DNA of 64,000 bases. It comes from Rapana venosa (taxonomy: Eukaryota > Mollusca > Gastropoda > Neogastropoda > Muricidae). The translations under genes and the position numbers were made by a program. This document shows, piece by piece, positions 11,901 through 21,720 of this stretch; position 1 is the first letter of the stretch, and the number at the start of each line of letters is the position of its first letter. The stretch is taken from positions 12,175,485 to 12,239,484 of the forward strand of contig CM054140.1 of assembly GCA_028751875.1 (NCBI GenBank). Direction: 5' to 3'. A model generated the notes under the pieces. It was not told the DNA's origin and did no database searches. It saw only the letters and a list, made by a program, of their open reading frames with translations.

Positions 11901-14900
11901 CACAATAAAAACAATCGGCACACATCCATCACTGGTATAGCTGACACTTATACTCGCACATGCAACACAATCACAGTCAAATTATTCCTTTTTTGAATCA
12001 AAGTATGTTCTTTCGAGCCAGAAGGCCCATAGAGTCGGAGCTTATCCCGGTTTCTGTAGCGTTAAGCGAACTGATGGTTTTTCACCACCCCTGTGACAGG
12101 ACGTTAGTCTGTCGCCAGATACTTCCCCAGCAGAGCTGGTACCCACTTGTACACCTGGGTGGAGTGAGGAAAATAGGAGTAAAGTGTCTTTCCCAAGGAC
12201 ACAACACCGAGCCGAGCGGGGATTGAACCCGCGACCTTTGGATCACAAGTTGACCGCCTAAACCACTCGACCACGGTGCCTCCTTTTTTGAATCAAAATA
12301 CAAGAAAAACATTTGAGCTCATAACCCTGCGGCCGCCCAGCTGTGAAGCGCCACCTAGACCAGCCCATATCCAGCATAACTCGGTCAAGGGTCCAGAGCC
12401 CAATGCTAAAATGAGTGCACCCCATCCTTTTACCAAGTGCAGGTGCGGCTAGTTCCAGCTATAATTAGGAACCACTGGCCCCAACTGGGCTGGGCTGGAA
12501 TGGATAGCAGCCGAGAGTAGCTGAAAATCGGGAAATCTGACAGCTGTGTCCCTGAAGTCAGAATGTGGCTACCTTAATGGTAGGTAAAAATGGTTGCACA
12601 CACCAAATGTCACCATCTGTGAACCTTGGAACTCTAGCCGTGGACCAAAAAAACCAACCCATCAGGATTTGTTTGTCATGAAAAAAATAGGTGTGTGTTT
12701 GGGATGTGAAGAGTTTGAGGATATGTTACATTGATAGTGTGTAGTTAGTATTGGCATCGTTATAATACAATAATATACTGTTCCCTCTTCCGCTTGTACT
12801 GTTACTGCTTTTTCAGCTTTATAATTTATGACATGTTACCACTCATGTATTCATATAGCTTCACACTCATTGTGGAAATGTATTTCAGATTTAGTATCCT
12901 TAGTTAAAATAAGATTATAGATAAATCTAAAATTGGGCTGTGTGTGTGTGTGTGTGCACACTTGTGTGAGTGTGTGTGCGTGCGCGCGTGTGTGAGTGTG
13001 TGTGCGTGCGTGTGCATGTGTGTGTGCATACTTTAGCACACACCTGTGTGAGGGTGCTTAAAAATTTTTTTTTATCTTTCATGCTTTTATCGACGTCTTT
13101 TTTTGGTGTTGTTCATCAGGCAATGGAGGAAAGCAAGAAGAATAACTTCCTCATCGATGGTTTTCCTCGCAACAAAAACAACCTAGATGGCTGGGACAGA
13201 GCCATGAATACTGTGGCTGTGGTTCGCAAAGTCTTGTTCTTCAATTGCCCAGAAGACGTGAGTGGCCAGCCCCTGAATGTGTGAAAGCTATATATATGGA
13301 AGTCTGAATAAATATTGTTGTTAAGCACTGAAGAAATACAGAGTTTTTAACATTTTTATGTAACGGCTTTGTCATGAAATTTTGAAAGAGCTTCAAATGA
13401 TCCCCTAACTTTACTTGAGTTTATTTTGGACTTGGGTGGGTTAGCTGTATTTGCTTGATATATCTAGATTTACATTATATTTCTTGCACCAGTCTTTGTC
13501 GTTGATAGATATATTTTTTTCTGTTTGTTTGTTTCTCCGTTAGAGGTTCAATGTTCAGTAATGGTGAGGTTTTGCATTTGCAACATTTTTGCCCACCATT
13601 AAGGTAGCTGCATTCTGTCTTCAGGGTTGATGTCTAAACATGATGGTGGGATTATCCATTAGGCGGTATTTTCATACAGAAATGTTCATGACTTGATCAG
13701 CTTTCTTTATATTATTGTCTTTGAAACTTGCTTGTTAGTTTGATTAAAATCTTCCTGAAGCTGATTGCCAAGATAAGGTATACCTTGGGCATTGTTTCTG
13801 GAAAATATGTTGGTGATAGGGATGGCATATGACTCTCCTGCCCTTCCTCACCTGTCTAACCCTCACACCTAACCATAATGAACGGGGCTGACAAAATATT
13901 GTATATATGATTTGTTGACTCGTCCGATGGGACCCCATTTGAATCTTGTTTAGGTTTACTGGGCTGTTATTTCTCTTTCACATCTGAAAGTTTTTCATCT
14001 CCAGATAAGTTCTCACAAGCTTTTGATTTTCTTTCATTTTGATGTATGACTGGGAATGTTCTGTTCTCAAATTATGTAATTTCACTCTTCCTTTCATGTT
14101 TTTTTTTCAAGTTGAGAATAATTTTGTATTGTCAGTTGTTAAAGTGTTGTTTTATAGCCAGTCTGCTTGAAAAATGTTAGATTTCTAGTGGAAAAGAAAG
14201 GGTGACCATTCAGAAAGTGGCCAAAAAGCAGAGTGGTGACTTATTTAAAGTAAAAGCCTCACACAAAGTCAGGTCAAAATACAATATTGTTATGGCTTTG
14301 AAAGGTCCATGTTCCTTTTTTCTCGTTGTTTATGTGTGTATTTATGTTTGTGTGTGTTTGTGAAACTATGATATCAAGGGAAATGTTATCATGACCCATT
14401 GCTGTGTTTTCTTTCTTAATAGGAATCAGCTTGTTTGTTCATTTTGCTATTTTTAGGTATGTTGGAGATATATTAACTAACATGTTTGTTACTGTGTTAT
14501 CAAATTTGTTGCAGGTTTGTGTTAGCAGATGTTTGGAGAGGGGAAAAACCAGTGGGAGAGCAGATGATAATAAGGAGAGCTTGCAAAAGAGGTGAGTACT
14601 TTCAGGAGGGGTTATTTTTTGTTTTTGTTTGTTTGTTTCTTTTTTTGGAAGGAGGGGGGTGGGGTTGTTGGTCTCAAATTCTGAGGTGCTGCACCAATGA
14701 TTAACTTTGATCCTTACAGACAGAGCCTAGAATAGTTTGAGAGTGGTATGTAAACATTTTTTTCTTTCTTCATTCTTTTTGGTGGTTTTTGTTGCTGCCT
14801 CATCTTCTGTGACATCCCCCGTCCTGCTGTTCCCACGCCGCTCATTCCAATCTCCCCGCCACAGCCATACCCAGATTTGTTGTCTCATCCTCAGGGTCGG

Positions 14901-17667
14901 AAGTCCACAGGGAGCCTATCACTATCAGGCCGCCGTGGGGCCACCAGCCAGAGGGGCCCTGCACTGCTGCTGGGTCACTTTGGTGATGTTCAGTGGTGCC
15001 TGTTCTTCTATCATTCGCAGGACACCACCTGCTAATCCCCCTACTAACGACAGTATTAGCTCAGTCGCGGAGCCAGACTGAGTGAGTTGCCCATCCAAGG
15101 TGGCAACCACCACAGCATCCCTCCAACGACTGTCTCCCACGAACTTCCAACCCCAAAGGCTTTGACACAAACTCACCACAGGCACAGAAGTGTGTGGGCA
15201 AACCGAATCTGAGGTCACCATGAGACCAGAGCAACTGGGACCACCGAATCAGAGGCAATTTTTTTTTATTGCATGATGATCAATGACAATAGGATGACAT
15301 AATGATGCTGCTGTGGAGGTGCATATGCTTTGAGACTAGTTGACAGGGTTGTACTCTACTCTTACTATCATAATATATCCCGGCGTCAACTGAGCCCGAG
15401 AGATACAGACACCTGCAGTTGGTTAGGTAATTTGAGCAACACTCTCAAACTCATCCATAAAGGGGATAAAGCTCGACTGTGTGGTCCCAGTCTTCCCACT
15501 GAGCCCACAGCACACTCACTCTGGTAGGAGCTGGCCGGAGTCTGAAAAATCCCTATGACTCTTATGGGAATCGAACCCGCAACCTTCCAGTCCATAACCC
15601 AAGGTGCTAACCACTGCGCCATGGAAGCTGGTTTCTTTCTAAATCCTTACTAACATTTCTTTTTTTTTGTTCCCCCATGGGAAAATGTTTCCAAAAGTGT
15701 TACTTTAGGGGAGTTATAACTGTAGATGTGTTCAGCTTTCCACAGGTGAAATGGGTATTATTTTCTCCAGTTCTGTCACAGAACTACTGCATGATGGAGT
15801 TGAAAGGAATAATTATATTCAAACTTCCAAATTTGCCATTAAAATGTTTTTTTAATAATAGCCCGTCACAGCAACTTCTGTTGTTTTTAGTACTTTTCCC
15901 TTATCTACATGAACTGGAGCTAATAGCTAATGAAAATTATCTGAAGAGACATAATCTTTCCTGATTTATATTGGCAAATCAATGAATGCTATCGCTGAGT
16001 GGTTAGGACCGTTCAGCTTCAATCCCATAGGTCGATGCAGTCGTGGATTCGTATCTCTGAGGCATCTGGTAAATCAAGGGTGGGAATTTTTATGATACCG
16101 GTATCCCAGGTCACTTTCAAGTGCAGACCTACCAACGCCTTGAATTAATCCCTTTGTGTGTATGCACTTGCAGAAGATCAAATATGCATGTTAAAGATCC
16201 CGTTATTCATGTCAGCATTTGGTGGGTTACAGAAACACAAACATACCCAGTTGGAATGTGGCCACCTCATAGTAGGCAAAAACGTTCGCATATGCAAAAT
16301 CTTACCATTGGTGAACCTCAGAGCTCTAGCCAAGGAACAAAATGAATAAAGAAATATTGGCAATTCGTCTTTTCAACATAGTAAGTTTTTTGTGTGATTT
16401 TCTCTAATTTTTTTGTTTGTTCCTCAGCTAGAGCTTCGAGGTTCACCAATGGTGAGATTTTGTGTATGTCACCGTTGTACCCACCATAAAAGTAGCTGCA
16501 TTCCAACTTTGGGGATGTATGCTGGGAATGTTTGTGTTTCCGTAACCCACCAAATGCTGACATGAGTTACTGGAATGTGCATATTTGATCTTCTGCATGT
16601 GTATGTACATGAAGGGAATTAAGGCAGTGGCAGGTCTGCACGGTAAGTTGACCTGGGAGATTGTAAAAATCCCCACCCTTGATTCACCAGCTGGTGCCGA
16701 GATTCAAAGCCATGACTTAATAATAATAATAATGTATGGAATTTATATAGCGCTTAATGCTCCTTACCACTTGGCTATTGCGTTTGTCATTTCCTGATAT
16801 AGGTGCTTACACATATGTGTACATAGTTGATGAAAACTATGTACCCAATTTTAATTCATGAAGAGATCTTACAGTGATTGAAATCATGTTGTGTCTTTTC
16901 AGAATCAAGACTTACACAGAATCCACAATGCCAATCATTGACCATTATCGACAGAAGAATTTAGTGGCTGAGATCAACGCCAACCAGACTGAAGAGGAGG
17001 TATGCTATGCATGCATGTATGCTGATGAGAGGTTATAGCGAAACAGTAGGTTTTTTTGATTATTTATTTATTGCCCTATGTATGAAAACTTGGCCTGGCA
17101 TATTTTCTCCCCTGCTTTTCCCCACATCCTGCCTGTTTGTAAGAGTAAAAAAAAAAAATCACCCAAAAATAACTACTGCTAGTTCTAAACTTTAAGAACA
17201 TGTTTTTAAGTCATTGAGTTAAGTGACGTAAAAGTGTGAATTTTTCTTCCTCGTAGGTTAGCTTGTGGAGTTTCTCAGAAAATATCAATTATTTCTTTTA
17301 CAGAGTAATGAGGTGCAGTGAGGGTCAGGTCAGAAACATGCGACAAATTCAGGCAGATCAGCAACATTTTCTCATGTTGGTTGCTTTTGAAAGAGAAGTA
17401 GGCCAGCACAGCTATTATTAGCACTATACCATCATTATGGTGTCTTACCTAGATGCAGAGGAAATTTATCTAAATATTGCATTCTTGATCAGGTTTGTAT
17501 GTAATAGTTACGTGACAACGTTCTTGTCCTATGTAATGTTCATATGGAGTGAGTAAACTAAAAATAATTTTAAAAAAAGAAAGAAAAAAGTCATAACACT
17601 AATGCTTTTATTGTTCTCTCTTTTGCAGGTTTTCGGGGATGTGAGTGTAGTATTCCAGGGTTTATAG
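5938..17667 (+). CDS. CMPK1: UMP-CMP kinase (pyrimidine nucleoside monophosphate kinase), six exons
   Basis: Cytosolic enzyme of the adenylate-kinase family that transfers phosphate from ATP to UMP, CMP and dCMP. Join: 5938-6030, 7572-7718, 13120-13257, 14515-14591, 16903-16999, 17629-17667; every intron is GT-AG and all phases agree, giving 196 codons, the length of the short human CMPK1 form. Visible motifs: P-loop GGPGAGKG (residues 16-23), nucleoside-monophosphate site HLSAGDLLR (37-45), FLIDGFPRN (90-98), and the LID segment [14 protein letters not shown] (132-145). The ATG at 5938 has A at -3 and G at +4. The frame is open upstream to 5749 but without an ATG, so a longer N-terminus as in the long human isoform is not supported. 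Introns 2 and 4 are packed with retroelements. All key residues are present and the gene looks functional. Confidence 0.95.
6440..6602 (-). mobile_element. SINE-C head fragment (tRNA/5S composite)
   Basis: 6518-6602 is the reverse complement of the first ~85 bases of SINE-C: GGGGACGGGATAGCTCAGTG, then 'TTAAG.TAGCACTGAGTGTGG'. 6455-6515 resembles a second tRNA-like piece (antisense 'GGGATTGAACCCCC'). Lies in kinase intron 1. Confidence 0.6.
7572..7718 (+). CDS. CMPK1: UMP-CMP kinase exon 2
   Basis: 49 codons, residues 32-80, from TTTCAG at 7566-7571 to donor GTATGA at 7719. Carries the nucleoside-monophosphate-binding segment HLSAGDLLR and [10 protein letters not shown]. Phase 0 at both ends. 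Confidence 0.93.
8008..8285 (+). mobile_element. SINE-A copy in kinase intron 2
   Basis: Head 'GGGATAGCCTAGGGGCTTGA', then 'GCGCTCGTGATCTAACGACC', body 'TAATATCAGTACTGG', 'CACACATTAAAAACCTGC' and 'TTGTGCCAGTAGGAAC'. It is collinear with 3572-3830. Confidence 0.7.
8325..11992 (-). mobile_element. Decayed CR1-like non-LTR retrotransposon in kinase intron 2
   Basis: Minus-strand fragments in the right order encode an AP-type endonuclease (ANVRSIR near 11600, CFTETWF near 11545, GKKQGGG near 11375), reverse transcriptase (PVPKN near 10130, NDYRPVA near 10100, FIDFSSAFN near 9880, YSDDSA near 9635) and the C-terminal IESVLHF-like region near 9290. Many frameshifts and stops separate them. The 3' end has TTTGAATTTGAATTTGAA (8330-8350), the (TTGAAT)n tail usual for this group. 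A (CT)n tract at 8884-8940 lies in the 3' UTR. The element opposes the host gene and is spliced out with intron 2. Confidence 0.85.
8884..8940. repeat. (CT)n microsatellite
   Basis: About 28 uninterrupted CT units inside the 3' region of the CR1-like element. Confidence 0.95.
12005..12283 (-). mobile_element. SINE-B, tRNA-headed, with target-site duplication
   Basis: On the minus strand it begins GGAGGCACCGTGGTCGAGTG and carries a B-box-like GGTTCAATCCC, as in a class II tRNA. The copy at 48494-48783 has the same 280-bp body ('CTCCACCCAGGTGTACAAG', 'CAGAGCTGG', 'GGTGGTGAAAAACC'). Flanks share CCTTTTTTGAATCAAA (11989-12004 and just after 12283), a clear target-site duplication. Confidence 0.85.
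12345..12650 (+). repeat. Repeat H joined to a SINE-D type 3' end
   Basis: 'CAGCTATAATTAGGAACCAC', 'CCCAACTGGGCTGGG' and 'GATAGCAGC' recur at 54790-54890. The last ~100 bases ('AGAATGTGGCTACCTTAATG', 'GAACCTTGGAACTCTAGCC') are the SINE-D/E 3' block. Confidence 0.6.
12938..13030. repeat. (TG)n/(TGCG)n microsatellite
   Basis: Imperfect GT-rich tract with GTGCGT interruptions, 90 bases before kinase exon 3. Apparent Cys/Val/Arg reading frames across it are simple-sequence artefacts. Confidence 0.9.
13120..13257 (+). CDS. CMPK1: UMP-CMP kinase exon 3
   Basis: 46 codons, residues 81-126, between CATCAG and donor GTGAGT. Contains FLIDGFPRN, which helps bind the monophosphate, and the strand [10 protein letters not shown] leading to the LID. 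Phase 0 at both ends. Confidence 0.93.
13530..13645 (-). mobile_element. SINE-D 3' fragment in kinase intron 3
   Basis: Reverse-oriented block: 'GTTCAGTAATGGTGAGG', 'GCCCACCATTAAGGTAGCTG', 'TCTTCAGGG'. Confidence 0.55.
14515..14591 (+). CDS. CMPK1: UMP-CMP kinase exon 4
   Basis: 77 bases, residues 127-151 plus two bases of 152, between TTGCAG and donor GTGAGT. Encodes the LID segment [14 protein letters not shown], which closes over the bound nucleotides and supplies catalytic arginines. Confidence 0.93.
14790..15632 (-). mobile_element. Family F element, intact copy (~0.84 kb)
   Basis: On the minus strand it opens with a tRNA-like head: CCATGGCGCAGTGGTTAGC (A-box-like) and GGTTCGATTCCC (B-box). 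It then runs ~760 bp through 'GACTGGGACCACACAGTC', 'TCTCATGGTGACCTCAG', 'CTCAGTCTGGCTCC' and 'GGACTTCC' to a poor-quality 3' end. No open frame of its own. Second intact copy: 17988-18805. Lies in kinase intron 4. Confidence 0.8.
15985..16350 (+). mobile_element. SINE-D, near full length, left arm of an inverted pair
   Basis: tRNA-like head (ATCGCTGAGTGGTTAGGACC; B-box region 'GTGGATTCGTATC' is worn), body with 'CCAGGTCACTTTCAAGTGC', 'GTTAAAGATCCCG', and 3' block 'CTTACCATTGGTGAACCTCA'. The partner at 16372-16718 is its reverse complement, about 20 bases away. Confidence 0.75.
16372..16718 (-). mobile_element. SINE-D, right arm of an inverted pair
   Basis: Reverse complement of 15985-16350 in the same block order, ending at a worn head near 16710. 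A SINE-A type tail (TAATAATAAT, GGAATTTATATAGCGCT) is attached at 16719-16780. Confidence 0.75.
16903..16999 (+). CDS. CMPK1: UMP-CMP kinase exon 5
   Basis: 97 bases completing residue 152 to residue 184, between CTTTTCAG and donor GTATGC. Encodes the segment from IKTYTEST to NQTEEE, matching the C-terminal helices of the kinase fold. Confidence 0.92.
17629..17667 (+). CDS. CMPK1: UMP-CMP kinase exon 6 (terminal)
   Basis: Twelve codons ([12 protein letters not shown]) and TAG after TTTTGCAG. It corresponds to the final helix of the vertebrate enzyme; two acidic/basic positions differ, which is unremarkable at the C-terminus. Confidence 0.88.
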   Translation, partial: VFGDVSVVFQGL

Positions 17668-17987
17668 CCAGTGGACGTGTGTGAAACTGTGGCTGTCTGT
17701 GGGACTTTCTATCTTCTTGACATTTCCTTGAAAGTGGACAGTGGGTATTTTTTTGAAACGATATACATGATCGTGGGCGCTTTAGCATTTTTATTTGGGA
17801 AAATTGTCTGGTGTGCTTTTATTGGTGAATTAATTAAAAATGGTGCCTCTTTCTTCTTTATGTTTTGATGATGAAAGGAAAAAAGAAAGAGCCACACCTG
17901 ATGTACAACTTGCCAAAGGATGAAAGTAAAAGTGTGTCATGTTTTGTATAGAGATTACAATTATATTTTTGCAGTTTCAATTTTTTT

Positions 17988-18805
17988 TTGCTGCCTTATC
18001 TTCTGTGAAGTCCCCGTCCTGCTGTTTCCACACTGCTCATCCCAGTCTCCCCACCTCGGTCATACCCAGATTTGTCATGTCTTATCCCCAGGGTCGGAAG
18101 TCCACAGGGAACCCATCAATATCAGGCCGCAATGGGGCCACCAGTAAGAGGGTCCCTGCACTGCTGCTGGGTCTCTTTGAAGGTGTTCATTGGTGCCTGT
18201 TCTGAGCTAACATACTCAGGACACCACCTACTAAGCCCCCTACTAACAACAGTATTGGCTCAGTCGCGAAGCCAGACTGAGTGAGTTGCCTACCCTAGGT
18301 GACAACCACCATGTCCCTCCAATGACCGTCCCCCCTGAACCTTCAACCTCAAGGCTTTGACAAAGTCACCACAGGCACAGAAATGTATGGTGAAACTAAT
18401 TCTGAGGTCACCATGAGACCAGAGCAACTGGGACCACTGAATCAGAGGCATTTTTTTTATATATTGCGTGATGATCAATGAGGATGATGTAATGATGCTG
18501 CTGTGGAGGTGCTTGTGAGATTACTTGACAGGGTTGTACTCTACGCTTACTATCATAATATATCCCTGCGTCAATCAGGCCTGAAAGATACATACACTTG
18601 CAGTGTTGGTTAGGTAATTTGAGCAACACTCTCAAACTTGCATTCATAAAGTGGATGAAGCTCGACTGTGTGGTCCCAGTCTACCCACAGCACACTCACT
18701 CTGGGTAGGAGCCGGCTGGAGTCTGAAAAATCCCTATGACTCGTGGGATTCAAACCTGCGACTCGAAATCCAAGGCGCTAACCACTGTGCCATGGCGGCT
18801 GGTTT
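17988..18805 (-). mobile_element. Family F element, intact copy
   Basis: Collinear with 14790-15632 throughout, ending in the antisense tRNA-like head 'GCTAACCACTGTGCCATGGC' (18778-18797). The two copies are 3 kb apart in the same orientation on either side of kinase exons 5 and 6, so recombination between them could delete the gene's end. Confidence 0.8.
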
Positions 18806-19727
18806 CAAATATAGAGTTATCTAACAAATCACCGATTTACTTAAAACTCTCCATGACAACTTTCAACATTCGTACTTATTCTATGGTGTGTTCAATCCCT
18901 TTTATGCCTCTGCGTCTTTGACCAGTAAGTGATATTATATTGTAGGTGTTCAAGTTCTGTCCTTTCTGTCTGTCTGTTTTCATTTTTCTTTTTGAGAATG
19001 AAACTGTTAGTAATGGCCTCTTTCATTTTATTTGCCTTTTCCTCAATCCTTGAGGAATAATGTGGCTGATCTGAGTTGTTTTCAATGTGTCAGGTGACTT
19101 TCCTACTGACATTGTCTTTTTGGAGCATTTTAAATCATTAATTTGATATGCGTATAAGTTATACAGGTGACAATCTTGTAGTGACGTAGTAACTAGGGGG
19201 ATTACCGCAATCAGGGAAATCCCACCAACCTAAAATGAACTCCTGCACAGAGATCACCCAAAAAATCCAAATTGTCCCCACCCAAAACTGAAAATTCCAA
19301 ACTTAAAGGAAATGGAGGGAAGAAGGCTCGGCCTTTTGAAAAATAGTTCACTTTTATGGTGGTGTGTAAGACACTAAGCCTACTTGACAAAAGAGGTGAC
19401 TGAAGTAATATTTTCTCAGAATTGACTTTTCTTTACTTATATATATACTTCTTTGTGACAGATAATAAAACATTCAATGAATGCAGTTAGAAAACAAACT
19501 CTCAGTCAAGCAATCAAAAGATCTTTGCCACAGAAGTCAGAAAAAAAACCCACAACAGTTCAAATATGGAGTATTCGCCCCCCTCCTGTTTCTGATAAAA
19601 TTGGACTTAATCATTATCAACACAATCGTAATGTCTTTGAAAAATGAATTGCCTTGAAGTCAAGTGTCAAAACAGGGTTGTCAGTTGTGAAGGCCTAGTC
19701 TGGCTTATAACTGTCGCCCATTTCTCT

Positions 19728-20119
19728 GACTAGAAACCCCCTTTTTGTCTGTGTGGCGGATATAACTGATGAATAAAGGACTTGAAATTTTTATGGCAAA
19801 GTTCATTTCCCCTTTCTTTTTTTGGTGGCTGCACTTTTCCTGCATAATACTTTTGTACTCTATGAGTGTCTGGCAACTTAAAACTCTGTAAATGCCCATC
19901 ATGGGACCAGAAGATATAAGGTATTGTGAGTGGCAAACATATATACTTTTTGTCACTATTTGGATCCAAACAAGTGCTTTCATCAAGTTGAAGAGTTATG
20001 TGACCAGTATCACTAGTTTCCTTGATCACAGATTCACTATGTGGAAAATCCCACCATTTCTTAACCACCAAATCAGGGTTGGTGACTAAATTTAGGAAAA
20101 GGGAGGGAGTGCTTTCCAC
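19728..20119 (-). other. Unidentified open frame of about 129 codons
   Basis: Open from just below an in-frame TAA at 20120-20122 to TAG near 19730. No ATG begins it. The translation looks protein-like rather than low-complexity: it contains VVKKWWDFPHSES, TLQLDEST, PYIFWSHDGHLQSFKLPD and a basic stretch KVQPPKKERG. I do not recognise it. A decayed transposon fragment, a missed exon or chance are all possible. Confidence 0.3.
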
Positions 20120-21489
20120 TTACTTTTTCCTCTTAGTATTTTTCATTTATTTATTCATTCATCACAATATTTAGGTTTGTGTTTGAAAAAAGTCACCTTT
20201 TCTTTTTGTTTTACTACTTATGTAGATGTGTGATACTTTAGTCTGTGTTCATTGGATTATGCTTAGTGATGTAGATAATGTATATTTTATCCAAATTTGA
20301 ATTCCTTCTGTACTCTAGTAATTGACAGGACAAGGTATGCATAGCTTACCAATCCTTTAGCTGTGAAGAATTTCTCATATGATGAATGATGTTACTGGAA
20401 TGATATCTGTTTTCATTTTATTATCGAGTATACTGAAGAAACAGTTATGAATCAGTGTAGGCCCATTCCCCTGTAAAATTGCAGATATCCACTGGTGTGA
20501 CAAAACTATTAAAAAAAAAATCTTTTTACAGGCGGTATACCTGGACAAGACCAATGTCCAAGGGAAATTTGCTTAAGCCCCTTACCTAGAGCAAGAATGC
20601 AGGTGTAGGATATCTTATTGTCCTCACTTACAAAGGCACCGAAGGTTTTGTTAATTATCTAACAGGAACTGAAACAAGTGATATACTCAACACATTTTTT
20701 TAAAAATCAGGTCACTCCCATTTACTTTTTGTGGTAATTTTTCTTTGTGCTCAGAGTACTGCCTGTGTTTTTCATTCTTGTGTGAGTAGCAAGTTTGTGT
20801 TATACTATAGTAAATTTATCTGGGCCTTAATTTTGGCACAATTTATCAAATTTTGCTATTTCTTTTGTGCCAAGCTTTCATTCTAGTTTATGACATAAGC
20901 ATGATTGAGCTGACTTAATTGTCTTTACTAGTTTTAGCTGGACTTCAAAAAGCAGTAAGCAAACTTGGTAACAACAGTCTTAGAAAGGTTTGAGGTTTAG
21001 TTATCAAGTGCAAACTGTTCAGCGTATAGGAATCCTGCTTTATGAATTTTAGTTTGTTCTCCACCATTTTATATGTTCTCATATCACAGTAATACATACT
21101 GGTTTCTTTTATTGTAGACTTTTGAGTGCATTAAAATTTGGTTAAATTTTATGTGCCAGATTGTGGGTATGTTACTTGTGTTTAGTGTCCAAGAGATCTG
21201 TAATAAAGTTGTCAAAAAGGGTATTTATTGTGTGATTTGTGTCTTGTAATTGTGTTAGTGTGCCATCAATTGTATGTATACACAAAGTATTCTGTCTAGG
21301 AAATAAAATAGATGAACCAGATCAGATGTACATGTGATGTATATATGCTGATAGTCTACAACATAGGCATCAGCTTTCACCAAATCTACACAGTATCTTT
21401 AATTAAAAATGTGCATTACTAAAAAGATATTTGTGGAAGTTTGAAGTTTTTAACAGTTAAAAAGTCGTGGCAAATCAGTTGATTTCAAA

Positions 21490-21720
21490 TTCTCATGCCA
21501 TGGCCCAGCTGGGATACTTTGTGGTATTCAAAAGTGCATTTTGTGAGCTAACATACTCAGGACATCCATCTGATCTACTGAGCCTCTGACTCAGTGACTG
21601 ACAATAGCTTGGCTGAGGAGCCAGACTGAGTGTCATCCACTTAGTGGTGGTTCCTTCAACAGCTTTCTTCTGTGAACCTGATCCTGCAGGGCTTTGACAT
21701 TAACATATCCAAATTCCATC
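21490..21720 (-). mobile_element. Family F fragment
   Basis: 'GAGCTAACATACTCAGGACA', 'ACAATAGCTTGGCTGAGG', 'GCCAGACTGAGTG' and 'CAGGGCTTTGACATTAAC' follow the same order as in the intact copies; both ends are missing. Confidence 0.65.

Larger units (their letters stand above)
17668..21207 (+). other. Probable 3' UTR/3' flank of the kinase gene
   Basis: No further exon is seen. The sequence after the stop is AT-rich and contains an intact family F element (17988-18805). An AATAAA hexamer at 21202-21207 is a possible polyadenylation signal. How far the transcript really extends cannot be told. Confidence 0.35.
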
